A stretch of DNA of 38,283 nt from Anaerolineae bacterium (GTDB lineage Bacteria > Chloroflexota > Anaerolineae > B4-G1): the NCBI GenBank assembly GCA_026418995.1, contig JAOAAG010000149.1, positions 1 to 38,283 of the forward strand, written 5' to 3'. Positions within the stretch are counted from its first letter, which is position 1. Every line of letters begins with the position of its first letter. Position numbers and translations under genes: made by a program. The notes below the pieces were generated by a model. That model saw nothing but the letters and a program-made list of their open reading frames with translations. It ran no database searches and was not told the origin of the DNA. Of the stretch, positions 16,308-24,017 are shown one piece after another.

Positions 16308-17102
16308 CTAGCGATCCTTGAACTCTGGCTGCCGTTTCTCCAGGAAGGCACTCAACCCCTCGCGGGGATCTTCCTTTTCCGAGAGGACGACGAACTGGCT
16401 GGCCTCTACTTTCAGCCCTTCCTCAATGGGGAGCTGGAGCCCTTCATCAATAGCCTGCAAAGCGGCAGCGATAGCGAACTTGGACCTGGGGGCGATCTTA
16501 CGGGCCAGACCGCGCGCTTCCTTGAGCACTGCCCCGTCCGGCACCACTTTGTTGACCAGGTTGATGCGGTAGGCCTCCTGGGCGGTGATCATATCGCCGG
16601 TCAGGATCATCTCGATCGCCTTTCCTCGCCCGACCAGCCGGGGCAGCCGTTGCGTCCCGCCCCAGCCGGGGATAATTCCCAGGTTGGTCTCCGGCTGTCC
16701 CAGCCGCGCCCGGTCGGAGCAGACGCGCAGGTGGCAGGCCATCGCCAGCTCCAGGCCGCCGCCCAGGCAATAGCCGTTGATCGCGGCGATGAAGGGTTTG
16801 GGCGACTGCTCAATCTTGCGGAACACCCGCTGCCCGCGCGCGAGGAAATCGGCGGCGGCAGCGGTATCGCCGCTCTCAAACAGCGCCTTAATTTCTGGGA
16901 TATCTGCGCCGGCCACGAAGGCATTGGTCCCGCCTCCGGTGATGATCACAACCTTGACCTCATCGTTAGCCAGCAACTCATCCACGGCCTCTTCCAGCTC
17001 CATCACCACCTGCCTGTTGAATGAATTGACCGGCGGGTGGTCAATGGTCAGCAAAGCGATCCTCTCCTCGACCTCGGTGCGGATATACTGCCAGTTGCCC
17101 AT
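16308..17102 (-). CDS. Enoyl-CoA hydratase/isomerase (crotonase) family protein
   Basis: A 264-residue crotonase-fold enzyme, most likely the enoyl-CoA hydratase of this beta-oxidation cluster. It has the oxyanion-hole segment FVAGADIPEI, the motif YCLGGGLELAMACHLRVC with E118, and QPETNLGIIPGWGGTQRLPRLVG with E138. These are the two glutamates that activate water in hydratases. The C-terminal helices (KAIEMILTGDMITAQEAYRINLVNKVV and EGLSAFLEKRQPEFKDR) are typical. The ATG at 17102 has GGAGGGAG upstream; the longer in-frame version reads into a repeat spacer and is rejected. It follows the 3-hydroxyacyl-CoA dehydrogenase gene. Confidence 0.94.
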   Translation of the reverse strand: MGNWQYIRTEVEERIALLTIDHPPVNSFNRQVVMELEEAVDELLANDEVKVVIITGGGTNAFVAGADIPEIKALFESGDTAAAADFLARGQRVFRKIEQSPKPFIAAINGYCLGGGLELAMACHLRVCSDRARLGQPETNLGIIPGWGGTQRLPRLVGRGKAIEMILTGDMITAQEAYRINLVNKVVPDGAVLKEARGLARKIAPRSKFAIAAALQAIDEGLQLPIEEGLKVEASQFVVLSEKEDPREGLSAFLEKRQPEFKDR

Positions 17103-17120
17103 CGTAGCTTCTCCCTCCAC

Positions 17121-17175
17121 CATACGCAGCACGGAGTACGCCACACGGAGTACGCAACACGGAACACGCAACGCG
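17121..17175. repeat. Degenerate ACGGAGTACGC-type tandem repeat spacer
   Basis: The gap between the hydroxyacyl-CoA dehydrogenase stop and the enoyl-CoA hydratase start consists of loose repeats of CACGGAGTACGC and ACACGGAACACGC. The last codons of the dehydrogenase (Glu-Tyr-Ala-stop) read through the same motif, so the repeat runs into the gene end. It is akin to the repeat at 18421-18498. Confidence 0.6.
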
Positions 17176-18399
17176 CTACGCGTACTCGTGGAATCCCTTC
17201 CCCGTCTTCACCCCCAGGTGACCAGCGCGGACGCGCAGCTTGAGCGGACGGGAGGGGCGGAAGCGCGGCCCCAGCTCTTGCTCCAGCTCCTCGAGCTTCG
17301 CCACCACCACATCCAGGCCAATCTTGTCGGCGATGGCTAGCGGGCCGATGCGCTCGCCGCCGTAGGTCATCCCTGTGCCTGCGACCATCGAGAGGTCAAT
17401 ATCATTCAGGCTAGCGATATTTTCCTGAAGGCACAGCGCGGCCTCGTTGATGAGTGGGAACATCAGCCGCTCCACGCTGAATTTGGTGCCGCGCGGCACC
17501 GCGCCGGCATCCTGGAGTTCCTTAATCATAGCGTGCACGACTTCCGACTCCCCGCCGGGGTAATCATAAAACCCTGCGCCGGTCTTCTGCCCCAGGCGTC
17601 CGGCCTCGACCAGCTTGATGAACAGCGGGGCCGGGCTCATCCGCTCGCCGTATTCGGAGTAGAGGTACGCGCCCACGTGGGCACAGACATCCAGCCCGAG
17701 CATGTCCATCAATGTGAAAGGTCCCATCGGCATGCCCCACGCGACGATGGCCTGATCAATCTCCGTCGCCGTCGCCGCTCCCTCTTCCAGCGCCTTCGTC
17801 GCTTCGTTGAGGTATGGGAGCAGCAATCGGTTGACGAGGAAGCCCGGGCACTCGCGGACGACGACGGGTAGCTTGCGCAGACTCTCGGCGAACATCACCA
17901 CGTCGTCAATAGTCTCCTGGGAAGTATCCAGCCCGGGAATCACCTCGACCAGCTTCATCACGCTGGCCGGATTGAAGAAGTGCATGCCGATCATCTTGTG
18001 GGGTCGCTTCGTGGCGGCGCCCATTTCGGAGATGGAGAGGGCAGAGGTGTTGCTGGCGAAGATAGTCTGTTCCGGGCAGACCTCGTCCAGTTCCTGGAAC
18101 ACCTTTTTCTTAATCTCCATCTTTTCGGGTACCGCCTCGATGACAATGTCCACATCCTCGAATCCGTCGTAGGTCAGGGTGGGGGTGATGAGGTCCATTT
18201 TCGCTTCCATCTCGCTGGCGCTCATCTTGCCCTTATCCACCCGACGCTGGTAGATGGAGCGCGCCTTAGCCAGCCCCGCGTCGAGCATTTTCTGGTCAAT
18301 GTCCTTGAGCACGACCGGCAGGCCAGAGAAGGTGATGACCTGAGCGATCTCGCCCCCCATCGTTCCGGCACCGACTACGGCAGCCTTAAAGATGTACAT
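17176..18399 (-). CDS. 3-hydroxyacyl-CoA dehydrogenase (duplicated C-terminal domain)
   Basis: A 407-residue NAD-dependent enzyme that oxidises L-3-hydroxyacyl-CoA to 3-ketoacyl-CoA. The N-terminal Rossmann motif is VVGAGTMGGEIAQ (residues 8-20). The catalytic segment is MIGMHFFNPASVMKLVEVI with H140 and E152, and FASNTSALSISEM holds the conserved Ser/Asn. Two copies of the C-terminal domain follow (PGFLVNRLLLPYLNEATKAL and SVERLMFPLINEAALCL). It therefore looks like the dehydrogenase half of FadB/FadJ without the hydratase half, which is encoded separately just downstream. The ATG at 18399 has GGGAGG 4 nt upstream; the in-frame extension reads through a tandem repeat and is rejected. Confidence 0.94.
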   Translation of the reverse strand: MYIFKAAVVGAGTMGGEIAQVITFSGLPVVLKDIDQKMLDAGLAKARSIYQRRVDKGKMSASEMEAKMDLITPTLTYDGFEDVDIVIEAVPEKMEIKKKVFQELDEVCPEQTIFASNTSALSISEMGAATKRPHKMIGMHFFNPASVMKLVEVIPGLDTSQETIDDVVMFAESLRKLPVVVRECPGFLVNRLLLPYLNEATKALEEGAATATEIDQAIVAWGMPMGPFTLMDMLGLDVCAHVGAYLYSEYGERMSPAPLFIKLVEAGRLGQKTGAGFYDYPGGESEVVHAMIKELQDAGAVPRGTKFSVERLMFPLINEAALCLQENIASLNDIDLSMVAGTGMTYGGERIGPLAIADKIGLDVVVAKLEELEQELGPRFRPSRPLKLRVRAGHLGVKTGKGFHEYA

Positions 18400-18420
18400 G
18401 TCGCCTCCCTTCTTACTATT

Positions 18421-18498
18421 ACGGAATACGGAATACGGAATACGGAATACGGAGTACGGAGTACGTATTGCGTATTGCGTACTGCGTATTCCGTATTG
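18421..18498. repeat. 7-bp tandem repeat (ACGGAAT)n with inverted second half
   Basis: Four ACGGAAT units and two ACGGAGT units are followed by TATTGCG/TACTGCG units and a closing CGTATTCCGTATTG. The right half is largely the reverse complement of the left, so the transcript between the thiolase and dehydrogenase genes can form one long imperfect hairpin. It holds no gene and occupies nearly the whole 101-bp gap. Confidence 0.85.
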
Positions 18499-18500
18499 TG

Positions 18501-19715
18501 TTAATCCATCGGAATCCGTTCCAGAATCAGACAGCCGCCCTGCCCACCACCGACGCACATGGTGTCAATGCCGTAGCGTGCTTTGCGACGCTGCATCTCG
18601 TAGGTGAGGGTGGCGACCAGTTTGGCGGCAGTAGCGCCCACGGGGTGTCCCAGGGCAATAGCTCCTCCATTGACGTTGACTTTGTCCCAGTTCCAGTGAT
18701 GCCCCTGGGCCTCCATTTCCTTGCCGACGGCCAGGCACTGGGCGGCGAAGGCCTCGTTCAACTCGATCAGGTCAATGTCGTCGAGGGTGAGGCCCGCCTT
18801 CTGGAGTGCCTTGGGCATGGCAAAGGCCGGGCCGATACCCATATAGGCCGGCTCCACTGCCGCGTAAGCATAACTGACGATGCGGGCTGTGGGCTTGAGC
18901 CCCAATTGCTGTGCCTTCTCTGCGGTGCATACAATCATCGCTGCCGCGCCGTCGGAGATGGGGCAGGAGTTGGCCGGAGTGACCGTGCCGTTCTCCTTGA
19001 ATACGGCCGGGTAGAGCGCTGCCTTCTGCACCGTCAGCCCCGCGTTGATTGTCTCATCCTGGACGATCTTCTCCCGTGCTACCTCCTGGCCGGCCACTTT
19101 CTTGACCACCTCTACAGGCACGATCTCCTCGTCGAACTTCCCCATCCGCTGGGCCATAAAGGCTTTCTTGTGGGACTGTACAGCGTAATAGTCCTGCTCT
19201 TCGCGGGAGATATTGTATTTCTCTACCAGGTTCTCTGCAGTGCGTCCCATAATCTGGTTGCAGATGGGATCGGTCAGCCCTTCCCATAAGGCATCGGTCA
19301 GCTCGGCGTGGCGCAGCCTGTAGCCCCAGCGGGCGCCTTTCAGGACGTAGGGGATGTTGCTCATGCTCTCGGTACCGCCGCACAGGTAAATCTCGCCGTC
19401 GCCGGCCTGGATGGCCTGATAGGCCGAGGTGATGGACTGCATGCCGGAGGCACAGTTGCGTTGGACGGTGAAGGCGGGTACCTCGATAGGAATGCCGGCC
19501 ATTAGTGCAGCCACCCGGGCGATGTTCGCGGCCTCTGAAGGGCTGCCGATGTTGCCAAGAATGACCTCATCCAGCACAGCCGGGTCCAGTCCTGTGCGCT
19601 CGAGCACCGCCTTGAAGACGATTGCCGCCAGGTCCTGGGCCCGTTTATCGCGCAGCGCACCGCCGTGTGCTCCCACTGGCGTGCGCACCGGACAGACAAT
19701 GACCACGTCTTTCAA
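18501..19715 (-). CDS. Acetyl-CoA C-acyltransferase (thiolase)
   Basis: A 404-residue thiolase that cleaves 3-ketoacyl-CoA with CoA to acetyl-CoA and a shortened acyl-CoA; the reverse condensation is also possible for the family. The nucleophile lies in [11 protein letters not shown] (C88), the catalytic His in [16 protein letters not shown] (H357), and the second catalytic Cys in CVGGGQGGC (C387). The start is a TTG at 19715: AGGAGG sits 6 nt upstream and the protein then begins with the usual [16 protein letters not shown] longer in-frame reading to 19790 has no family similarity. It is the first enzyme gene of the beta-oxidation cluster, 169 bp after the TetR gene. Confidence 0.94.
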   Translation of the reverse strand: MKDVVIVCPVRTPVGAHGGALRDKRAQDLAAIVFKAVLERTGLDPAVLDEVILGNIGSPSEAANIARVAALMAGIPIEVPAFTVQRNCASGMQSITSAYQAIQAGDGEIYLCGGTESMSNIPYVLKGARWGYRLRHAELTDALWEGLTDPICNQIMGRTAENLVEKYNISREEQDYYAVQSHKKAFMAQRMGKFDEEIVPVEVVKKVAGQEVAREKIVQDETINAGLTVQKAALYPAVFKENGTVTPANSCPISDGAAAMIVCTAEKAQQLGLKPTARIVSYAYAAVEPAYMGIGPAFAMPKALQKAGLTLDDIDLIELNEAFAAQCLAVGKEMEAQGHHWNWDKVNVNGGAIALGHPVGATAAKLVATLTYEMQRRKARYGIDTMCVGGGQGGCLILERIPMD

Positions 19716-19884
19716 CTGGCACCTCCTGTTCGTGTGTGCAGGAAACCCCAATTCCTGCGCTGGCGGCGGAATATCCGCCCGGAACCCCAACCAACCATAT
19801 CGTCGGCGTCAGGTCTGCTTGTGCCGTTCGCCGTGCGCAACCTTAACTCCGGGAGTGGGCCTGGCTATAGTGTGGGGCGGCTAT

Positions 19885-20532
19885 TTAAGTTCTGGTGAGG
19901 TCAACTTGCAGGCTGCGGATGAAGGTCTCCAGCGCTTCTCGGTAGAGCGTTGCGCGCTCGATGCCGACAATTTCCCGCCGCAGGGGGTGTGCCATCAGTT
20001 CAAGTACGCCATTCAGCGTGGCCCACAAGATGGTGGCCGCTTGCCGTGGGCTCTGGCAGTGAAATACGCCTTCCTCGACGCCCTGCTGGATAGCGCGTGC
20101 TGCCAGGTCCAGTCCCTCCAGACTGATCGAGAGGACTTGCTGGCATATCTCAGGCGTGACCGTCTCCTGAAAACGTCCCCGGTCTGTGGCCATTAACAGC
20201 CAGAAATAATCCGGTTGCTCTGTGAAAAAATCGAGGTAAGCGAGTCCTAGTTTACGCAGCCGCTCATCGGCGGGGACGGAAGGCGTCTCCGCGTAGACCT
20301 CCTCCAGGCGTTCCAGCAGCTCATCCAGTCCCTCTAAAAGCAAATGAGCAAGGAGGGTCTCCTTGCTCTCGAAGTAGAGGTATACGGTTCCTTTGCTAAG
20401 CTCTGCCAGCTCGGCTACATCGTCCACCGTGGCGCGGTGGAAGCCCTTCTGGAAGAATACCTTCCGCGCAGCCTGGAGGATGGCTTGCCGGCGCTCCTCT
20501 TTTTCCCGCTCGCGGCGTGCTCTGGTGGTCAC
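19885..20532 (-). CDS. TetR/AcrR family transcriptional regulator
   Basis: A 215-residue repressor-type regulator. The N-terminal HTH is clear: ILQAARKVFFQKGFHRATVDDVAELAELSKGTVYLYFESKETLLAHLL. The C-terminal ligand domain (EQPDYFWLLMATDRGRF and SPRQAATILWATLNGVLELMAH) resembles TetR regulators of fatty-acid metabolism. Position at the head of the beta-oxidation cluster suggests that it senses acyl-CoA, but this is inference. The GTG at 20532 is chosen because AAGGGG precedes it by 5 nt and because a consensus promoter (20609-20581) lies inside the longer reading frame. A palindrome overlapping the transcription start suggests autorepression. Confidence 0.9.
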   Translation of the reverse strand: MTTRARREREKEERRQAILQAARKVFFQKGFHRATVDDVAELAELSKGTVYLYFESKETLLAHLLLEGLDELLERLEEVYAETPSVPADERLRKLGLAYLDFFTEQPDYFWLLMATDRGRFQETVTPEICQQVLSISLEGLDLAARAIQQGVEEGVFHCQSPRQAATILWATLNGVLELMAHPLRREIVGIERATLYREALETFIRSLQVDLTRT

Positions 20533-20568
20533 ATCAGCCCCTTCCCGCGCCAACCGGCGGTCATTAAC

Positions 20569-20581
20569 TGACTCATAGTCA
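20569..20581. promoter_or_regulatory. Putative operator palindrome of the TetR-family regulator
   Basis: TGACT-CAT-AGTCA is a 5-bp inverted repeat with a 3-bp centre. It touches the -10 box and covers the expected transcription start of the regulator gene, where a bound repressor would block initiation. I did not find the same palindrome upstream of the thiolase gene. Confidence 0.5.
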
Positions 20582-20609
20582 TGATATACCGAAAAAGCGG
20601 GATTGTCAA
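20581..20609 (-). promoter_or_regulatory. Sigma-70 promoter of the TetR-family gene
   Basis: On the minus strand TTGACA (20609-20604), 17 bp, then TATCAT (20586-20581). The -35 is a perfect match. It fixes the gene start downstream of 20580 and diverges from the tRNA-Gly promoter 40 bp away. Confidence 0.85.
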
Positions 20610-20648
20610 GATGCTGTTCGCTTGTCGCTTTGCAAGGAATACGCCCGG

Positions 20649-20677
20649 TTGACATTTAGTGACTGTGAGTTTATAAT
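20649..20677 (+). promoter_or_regulatory. Perfect consensus sigma-70 promoter of tRNA-Gly(CCC)
   Basis: TTGACA (20649-20654), 17 bp, TATAAT (20672-20677). Both boxes are exact consensus. Transcription would begin near 20684, only a couple of bases before the mature tRNA 5' end. Confidence 0.93.
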
Positions 20678-20685
20678 ATAAGCAG

Positions 20686-20757
20686 GCGGGTGTAGTTCAG
20701 CGGTAGAACGTCAGCTTCCCAAGCTGAATGCCAGGGGTTCGAATCCCCTCACCCGCT
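20686..20757 (+). tRNA. tRNA-Gly(CCC)
   Basis: A 72-nt cloverleaf. The acceptor GCGGGTG pairs with CACCCGC and the discriminator is U. The anticodon stem TCAGC/GCTGA closes the loop TTCCCAA, giving anticodon CCC, which reads GGG. The T-arm has the standard GGTTCGAATCC core. The 3' CCA is not encoded. It is followed by an intrinsic terminator. Confidence 0.96.
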
Positions 20758-20806
20758 CTATTTCATCTCGGCGGTGCCCCGATGTTGCTCTTAGGCAAGA
20801 GTGTGA

Positions 20807-20835
20807 AAACCGTCAGCCTGAATGGCTGACGGTTT
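20807..20835 (+). terminator. Intrinsic terminator after tRNA-Gly(CCC)
   Basis: AAACCGTCAGCC and GGCTGACGGTTT form a perfect 12-bp stem with a 5-nt loop; the T-rich tail is TTTGCTTTG. It lies 50 nt downstream of the tRNA and ends its transcript before the kinase leader. Confidence 0.85.
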
Positions 20836-20908
20836 GCTTTGAGTGACCTGTAACTCCATATTAACAAAACCGCAACGCTCTCTACACGTTAGCGATGCGC
20901 TTATCGTG

Positions 20909-20914
20909 TACAAT
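20909..20914 (+). promoter_or_regulatory. Possible -10 box upstream of the kinase gene
   Basis: TACAAT preceded by TG (extended -10 like), with no good -35 at 16-18 bp. It would give a leader of about 115 nt to the kinase gene. The following leader can pair GGGGGCTCA (20931-20939) with TGAGCTCCC (20977-20985). Confidence 0.4.
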
Positions 20915-21036
20915 GAAGGAAGTTGAAGGCGGGGGCTCACAACTGGGAGGCTTGGGCTGGACGGAACCTCACAGGATGAGCTCCCCTCAGCAGTGGAGCG
21001 CCAACCGCGTAAGTCCTGCGAAAGAGGGATAAGACG

Positions 21037-23028
21037 CTGATCGGTAAGACGCTGGGCAAGTACCGCATTGTCGAGCATATCGGGAGCGGGGGCATGGCCG
21101 AGGTGTATAAGGCCTACCATCCCGGTCTCGACCGTTATGTGGCCATCAAGGTATTGCACCCCTTCCTGGCTGAAGAGGAGGACTTCCTGACCCGCTTCCA
21201 GCGCGAGGCCAGAAGTGTGGCTACCTTCCGTCACCCCAACATCGTGCAGGTCTACGATTTCGACTTCGACCCCGAAACCCACTCCTACTATATGGTGATG
21301 GAGTTCGTGGACGGCCCGAACCTGAAGACCCGCCTGCGGGAATTGGGGGAGGCCGGGGAGCTGATGCCACTGGAAGAGGCTGTGCACATCGCCCTCTCCG
21401 TCGCTGACGCGCTCGACTATGCCCACCGACACGGCATGGTGCACCGTGACATCAAGCCCGCCAACATCATGCTGACCTCGAACGGCCAGGTGATCCTGTC
21501 TGATTTTGGGATTGCCCGCATGGTCAACACCACCACCCTTACCGCCAGCGGAGCGATGGTGGGGACGCCCGCCTACATGGCCCCGGAGCAAGGGCTGGGC
21601 AAGGTTGGCGACAAAAGGTCCGATATCTACTCGTTGGGCGTGGTGCTCTATCAGATGGTCACGGGTAAACTCCCTTTCGACGCGGACACCCCCCTGGGTA
21701 TTGTACTGAAGCACATCAACGCCCCACTCACGCCCCCGACACTCCTTAACCCTGCTCTCCCACCAGGGATTGAAGCAGTGATTACCCGCGCCTTGGCAAA
21801 GGATCCTGATCAGCGTTACCAGAGCGCAGCGGATTTTGCCGCCGATTTGAGGAGAGCGCTGGCCGGTGAGCCGATTACGGTGCCATCTTTTGAGCCCCCC
21901 TCGAGCTCTGAGATCGCTTTCCCTGTGGAGCAACAGGGAAGAGGGAGGCCATCTCGCCTCCATCTGGGCCGACGATGGCTGACAGGCATAGCGGCCGTAC
22001 TGGTGCTGGCGCTGGGCACTTTTGCCGTTCTTGCGGGCACGGGGATGACGAAGGAATGGTGGCCTGCCCTCGCGTCTCCTTCGCCAACGCCTCTGTTTAC
22101 GGCTACCGCGCCACCTACCGCCACGTCAACACCCGATCTGACGTCCACCTACGGCTTTCTCTCCACACAAGTCTCGGCGGGTGTCATCGCGGCGCTGGCT
22201 ACCAGGGATGCGCTGTCCACTCAGGAAGCGGCTGCCCGTACCCCGACTCCAAGCCCCACCCCCACCGCCACACCCACTCCAGACCTGACGGCAACCTACG
22301 TTGCTGGCTGTACGTTCGATATGGCGGTGATTGGCGATCCACCGGTGTATCCTCGTATTCTCGCCTCTGGTCAGCCATTTACTAAGCGCTGGACGGTCAA
22401 GAACACAGGTACCTGCCCCTGGCCGGAGGGCTTGAGCCTGGTTTATGCGTCGGGGGATGCACTGGAGATTGTCACAACTCCTGACGTGCAGTCTCTCTCT
22501 CCCGGGGAGGTGGCTGAGCTCAGAATCACTCTGCGGGCGCCGACAGAGTATGGGAGCTACACCGGCGTCTGGAGGCTCCAGACGAGCGCGGGGAGGACCA
22601 TCGGAGCGGACCTTCGCGTCACCTGTCGCGTGGATGTCACACCTACGCCTTCTCCGACCCTCCAGCCTACCCCTACCCAGACTGCCACACCAACACCATC
22701 AGGGCCGTTGTGGATGTCCGTTCCGGTGCTGGCCTGGTGCGATGCGTCAAAGAGCAGCGGCCGGATCGAGTGGGGCGTGGGAGGCGGCATCGCTGGCTCG
22801 TACCGCTACTTCTATAGCCGCGTGGCCCCTGAGTACGAGTTAGCCGGACCTTATCGCTCTATCTTCAGCCTGCCTCACGTGGAGACTTACCTGACCGTCT
22901 CCGGGACGATCGTCTGGCCGGTGCCCGCCGACTGTTGCCTGGATGACTACGGGCGCTACGTAAGCCCGAACGGTTACGAGATCGTGTGGTACAAAATATG
23001 GTATTCGGCAGACCAGTGCCCTAAGTGA
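21037..23028 (+). CDS. Membrane Ser/Thr protein kinase with extracellular NBR1-Ig-like domain; probable CTG start
   Basis: A 663-residue Hanks-type kinase. The catalytic domain spans about residues 9-275: glycine loop IGSGGMAEVY (15-24), K38 in VAIK, HRDIKPAN (D138), DFG (156-158) and GTPAYMAPEQ. A single TM helix lies near 314-336. Outside the membrane come Pro/Thr-rich linkers, then a domain near 425-532 with RWTVKNTGTCPWPEGLSL that matches the Ig-like fold of NBR1-type proteins, then an unrecognised Cys-containing C-terminus. The first ATG (21094) would delete the glycine loop. The frame opens only at 21013 and offers no ATG, GTG or TTG, so the CTG at 21037 is preferred, with GAGGG about 9 nt upstream. 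Its stop overlaps the protease gene (GTGA). Confidence 0.9.
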   Translation: MIGKTLGKYRIVEHIGSGGMAEVYKAYHPGLDRYVAIKVLHPFLAEEEDFLTRFQREARSVATFRHPNIVQVYDFDFDPETHSYYMVMEFVDGPNLKTRLRELGEAGELMPLEEAVHIALSVADALDYAHRHGMVHRDIKPANIMLTSNGQVILSDFGIARMVNTTTLTASGAMVGTPAYMAPEQGLGKVGDKRSDIYSLGVVLYQMVTGKLPFDADTPLGIVLKHINAPLTPPTLLNPALPPGIEAVITRALAKDPDQRYQSAADFAADLRRALAGEPITVPSFEPPSSSEIAFPVEQQGRGRPSRLHLGRRWLTGIAAVLVLALGTFAVLAGTGMTKEWWPALASPSPTPLFTATAPPTATSTPDLTSTYGFLSTQVSAGVIAALATRDALSTQEAAARTPTPSPTPTATPTPDLTATYVAGCTFDMAVIGDPPVYPRILASGQPFTKRWTVKNTGTCPWPEGLSLVYASGDALEIVTTPDVQSLSPGEVAELRITLRAPTEYGSYTGVWRLQTSAGRTIGADLRVTCRVDVTPTPSPTLQPTPTQTATPTPSGPLWMSVPVLAWCDASKSSGRIEWGVGGGIAGSYRYFYSRVAPEYELAGPYRSIFSLPHVETYLTVSGTIVWPVPADCCLDDYGRYVSPNGYEIVWYKIWYSADQCPK

Positions 23029-24017
23029 GCCGCCAGGCCGAGCCACGTATTGCCAGTCGGGGGTATGTTAAAGTGTTTGTTTGGATTAACAACAGTCGCC
23101 TGCTACGGCTGGCCAAGGAAGGGAAGCGCCTGACCCCCTGGTGGGCCGCATTGCCCCTTAGCGTACTGATATTGCTGCTCTCCTCGCTCCCTGCTGGGTT
23201 GATGATGCTGACCCAATGGCCTGGCGGACAGATAGTGCCATCGGCCTATTCCGCGCTCGTGGCTGGCCTGCGGGCGCTGCTCTTGTTGCTCTCTGCGTTC
23301 GGTGGGGTGATCCTGCTGGTCTGGCTCTGGACCGGGCTTTATGAAAAGCGTGCTTTCTACACTCTGGGCTTCGAGCGGAAGGATGCTCTGCGACAGTATG
23401 GGCTGGGGTTGCTGACCGGCTGCTTAATGTTTGCCGGGGCGGTCCTGTTGATGGCTGTTCCCGGCTTTCTGGCCTCTGACACAAGCGGCCCGGGATCCCA
23501 GGGATGGGTCGCCCTGGGCGGGGTGCTGGTCATCTTTCCTGGCTGGATGGTGCAGGGGGCAGCGGAAGAGGTGCTGATGCGCGGCTGGCTGATGCCCAGC
23601 CTCGGTGCGCGCTACCGGCCATGGGCAGGGATTGTCATCTCCTCGGTGTTTTTCGCCGTTATGCACAGCCTCAATCCCAACCTGAGTCTCTTGGCACTGC
23701 TCAACCTGCTGCTCTATGGCCTGTTCGCAGCACTCTACGCTCTGCGCGCTGGCTCGTTGTGGGGAATCTGTGCGTTACATGCGGCCTGGAACTGGACGCA
23801 GGGCAATATCTTCGGCCTGGAGGTGAGCGGTAGCGGGGTCGGCGGTGGGATGGTGCTGAACCTGATGGAGGCCGGCCCCGACTGGTTTACCGGCGGCGCT
23901 TTCGGGCCAGAGGGCGGGCTGGCGGTAACCTTGGTGCTTGTGGCAGGTATACTCGCGGTGCTCCTGTGGAAAAGACCGGAGGGCAATACCGTTGAAAGCA
24001 CCCAGAGCGGACTATAG
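23025..24017 (+). CDS. CPBP-family intramembrane metalloprotease (first of two)
   Basis: A 330-residue polytopic membrane protein of the CPBP (CAAX/Abi) family. Conserved motifs: EEVLMRG (E181, E182, R186), FFAVMH (H214) and HAAWNWTQGN (H252, N256), as expected for a zinc-dependent intramembrane endopeptidase of the Rce1-like group. About eight TM helices are evident. The GTG start overlaps the kinase stop by four bases, so the two are translationally coupled. Members are known in prenyl-protein processing, bacteriocin immunity and stress signalling; the substrate here is unknown. The physical coupling to a membrane kinase suggests a signalling or envelope role. Confidence 0.9.
   Translation: MSRQAEPRIASRGYVKVFVWINNSRLLRLAKEGKRLTPWWAALPLSVLILLLSSLPAGLMMLTQWPGGQIVPSAYSALVAGLRALLLLLSAFGGVILLVWLWTGLYEKRAFYTLGFERKDALRQYGLGLLTGCLMFAGAVLLMAVPGFLASDTSGPGSQGWVALGGVLVIFPGWMVQGAAEEVLMRGWLMPSLGARYRPWAGIVISSVFFAVMHSLNPNLSLLALLNLLLYGLFAALYALRAGSLWGICALHAAWNWTQGNIFGLEVSGSGVGGGMVLNLMEAGPDWFTGGAFGPEGGLAVTLVLVAGILAVLLWKRPEGNTVESTQSGL

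Noticed and set aside
18421-18498. Possible CRISPR array
   Set aside because: The repeat unit is 7 bp with no spacers of unique sequence, and no cas genes are present.
20931-21036. Known riboswitch in the kinase leader
   Set aside because: No consensus of the TPP, cobalamin, SAM, c-di-GMP, glycine or ZTP classes could be found.
20791-21963. Minus-strand 390-codon frame opposite the kinase
   Set aside because: Antisense to catalytic motifs of the kinase and runs through the tRNA-Gly terminator.
21094-23028. ATG at 21094 as the kinase start
   Set aside because: It would remove the glycine-rich loop and the N-terminal strand needed for ATP binding.
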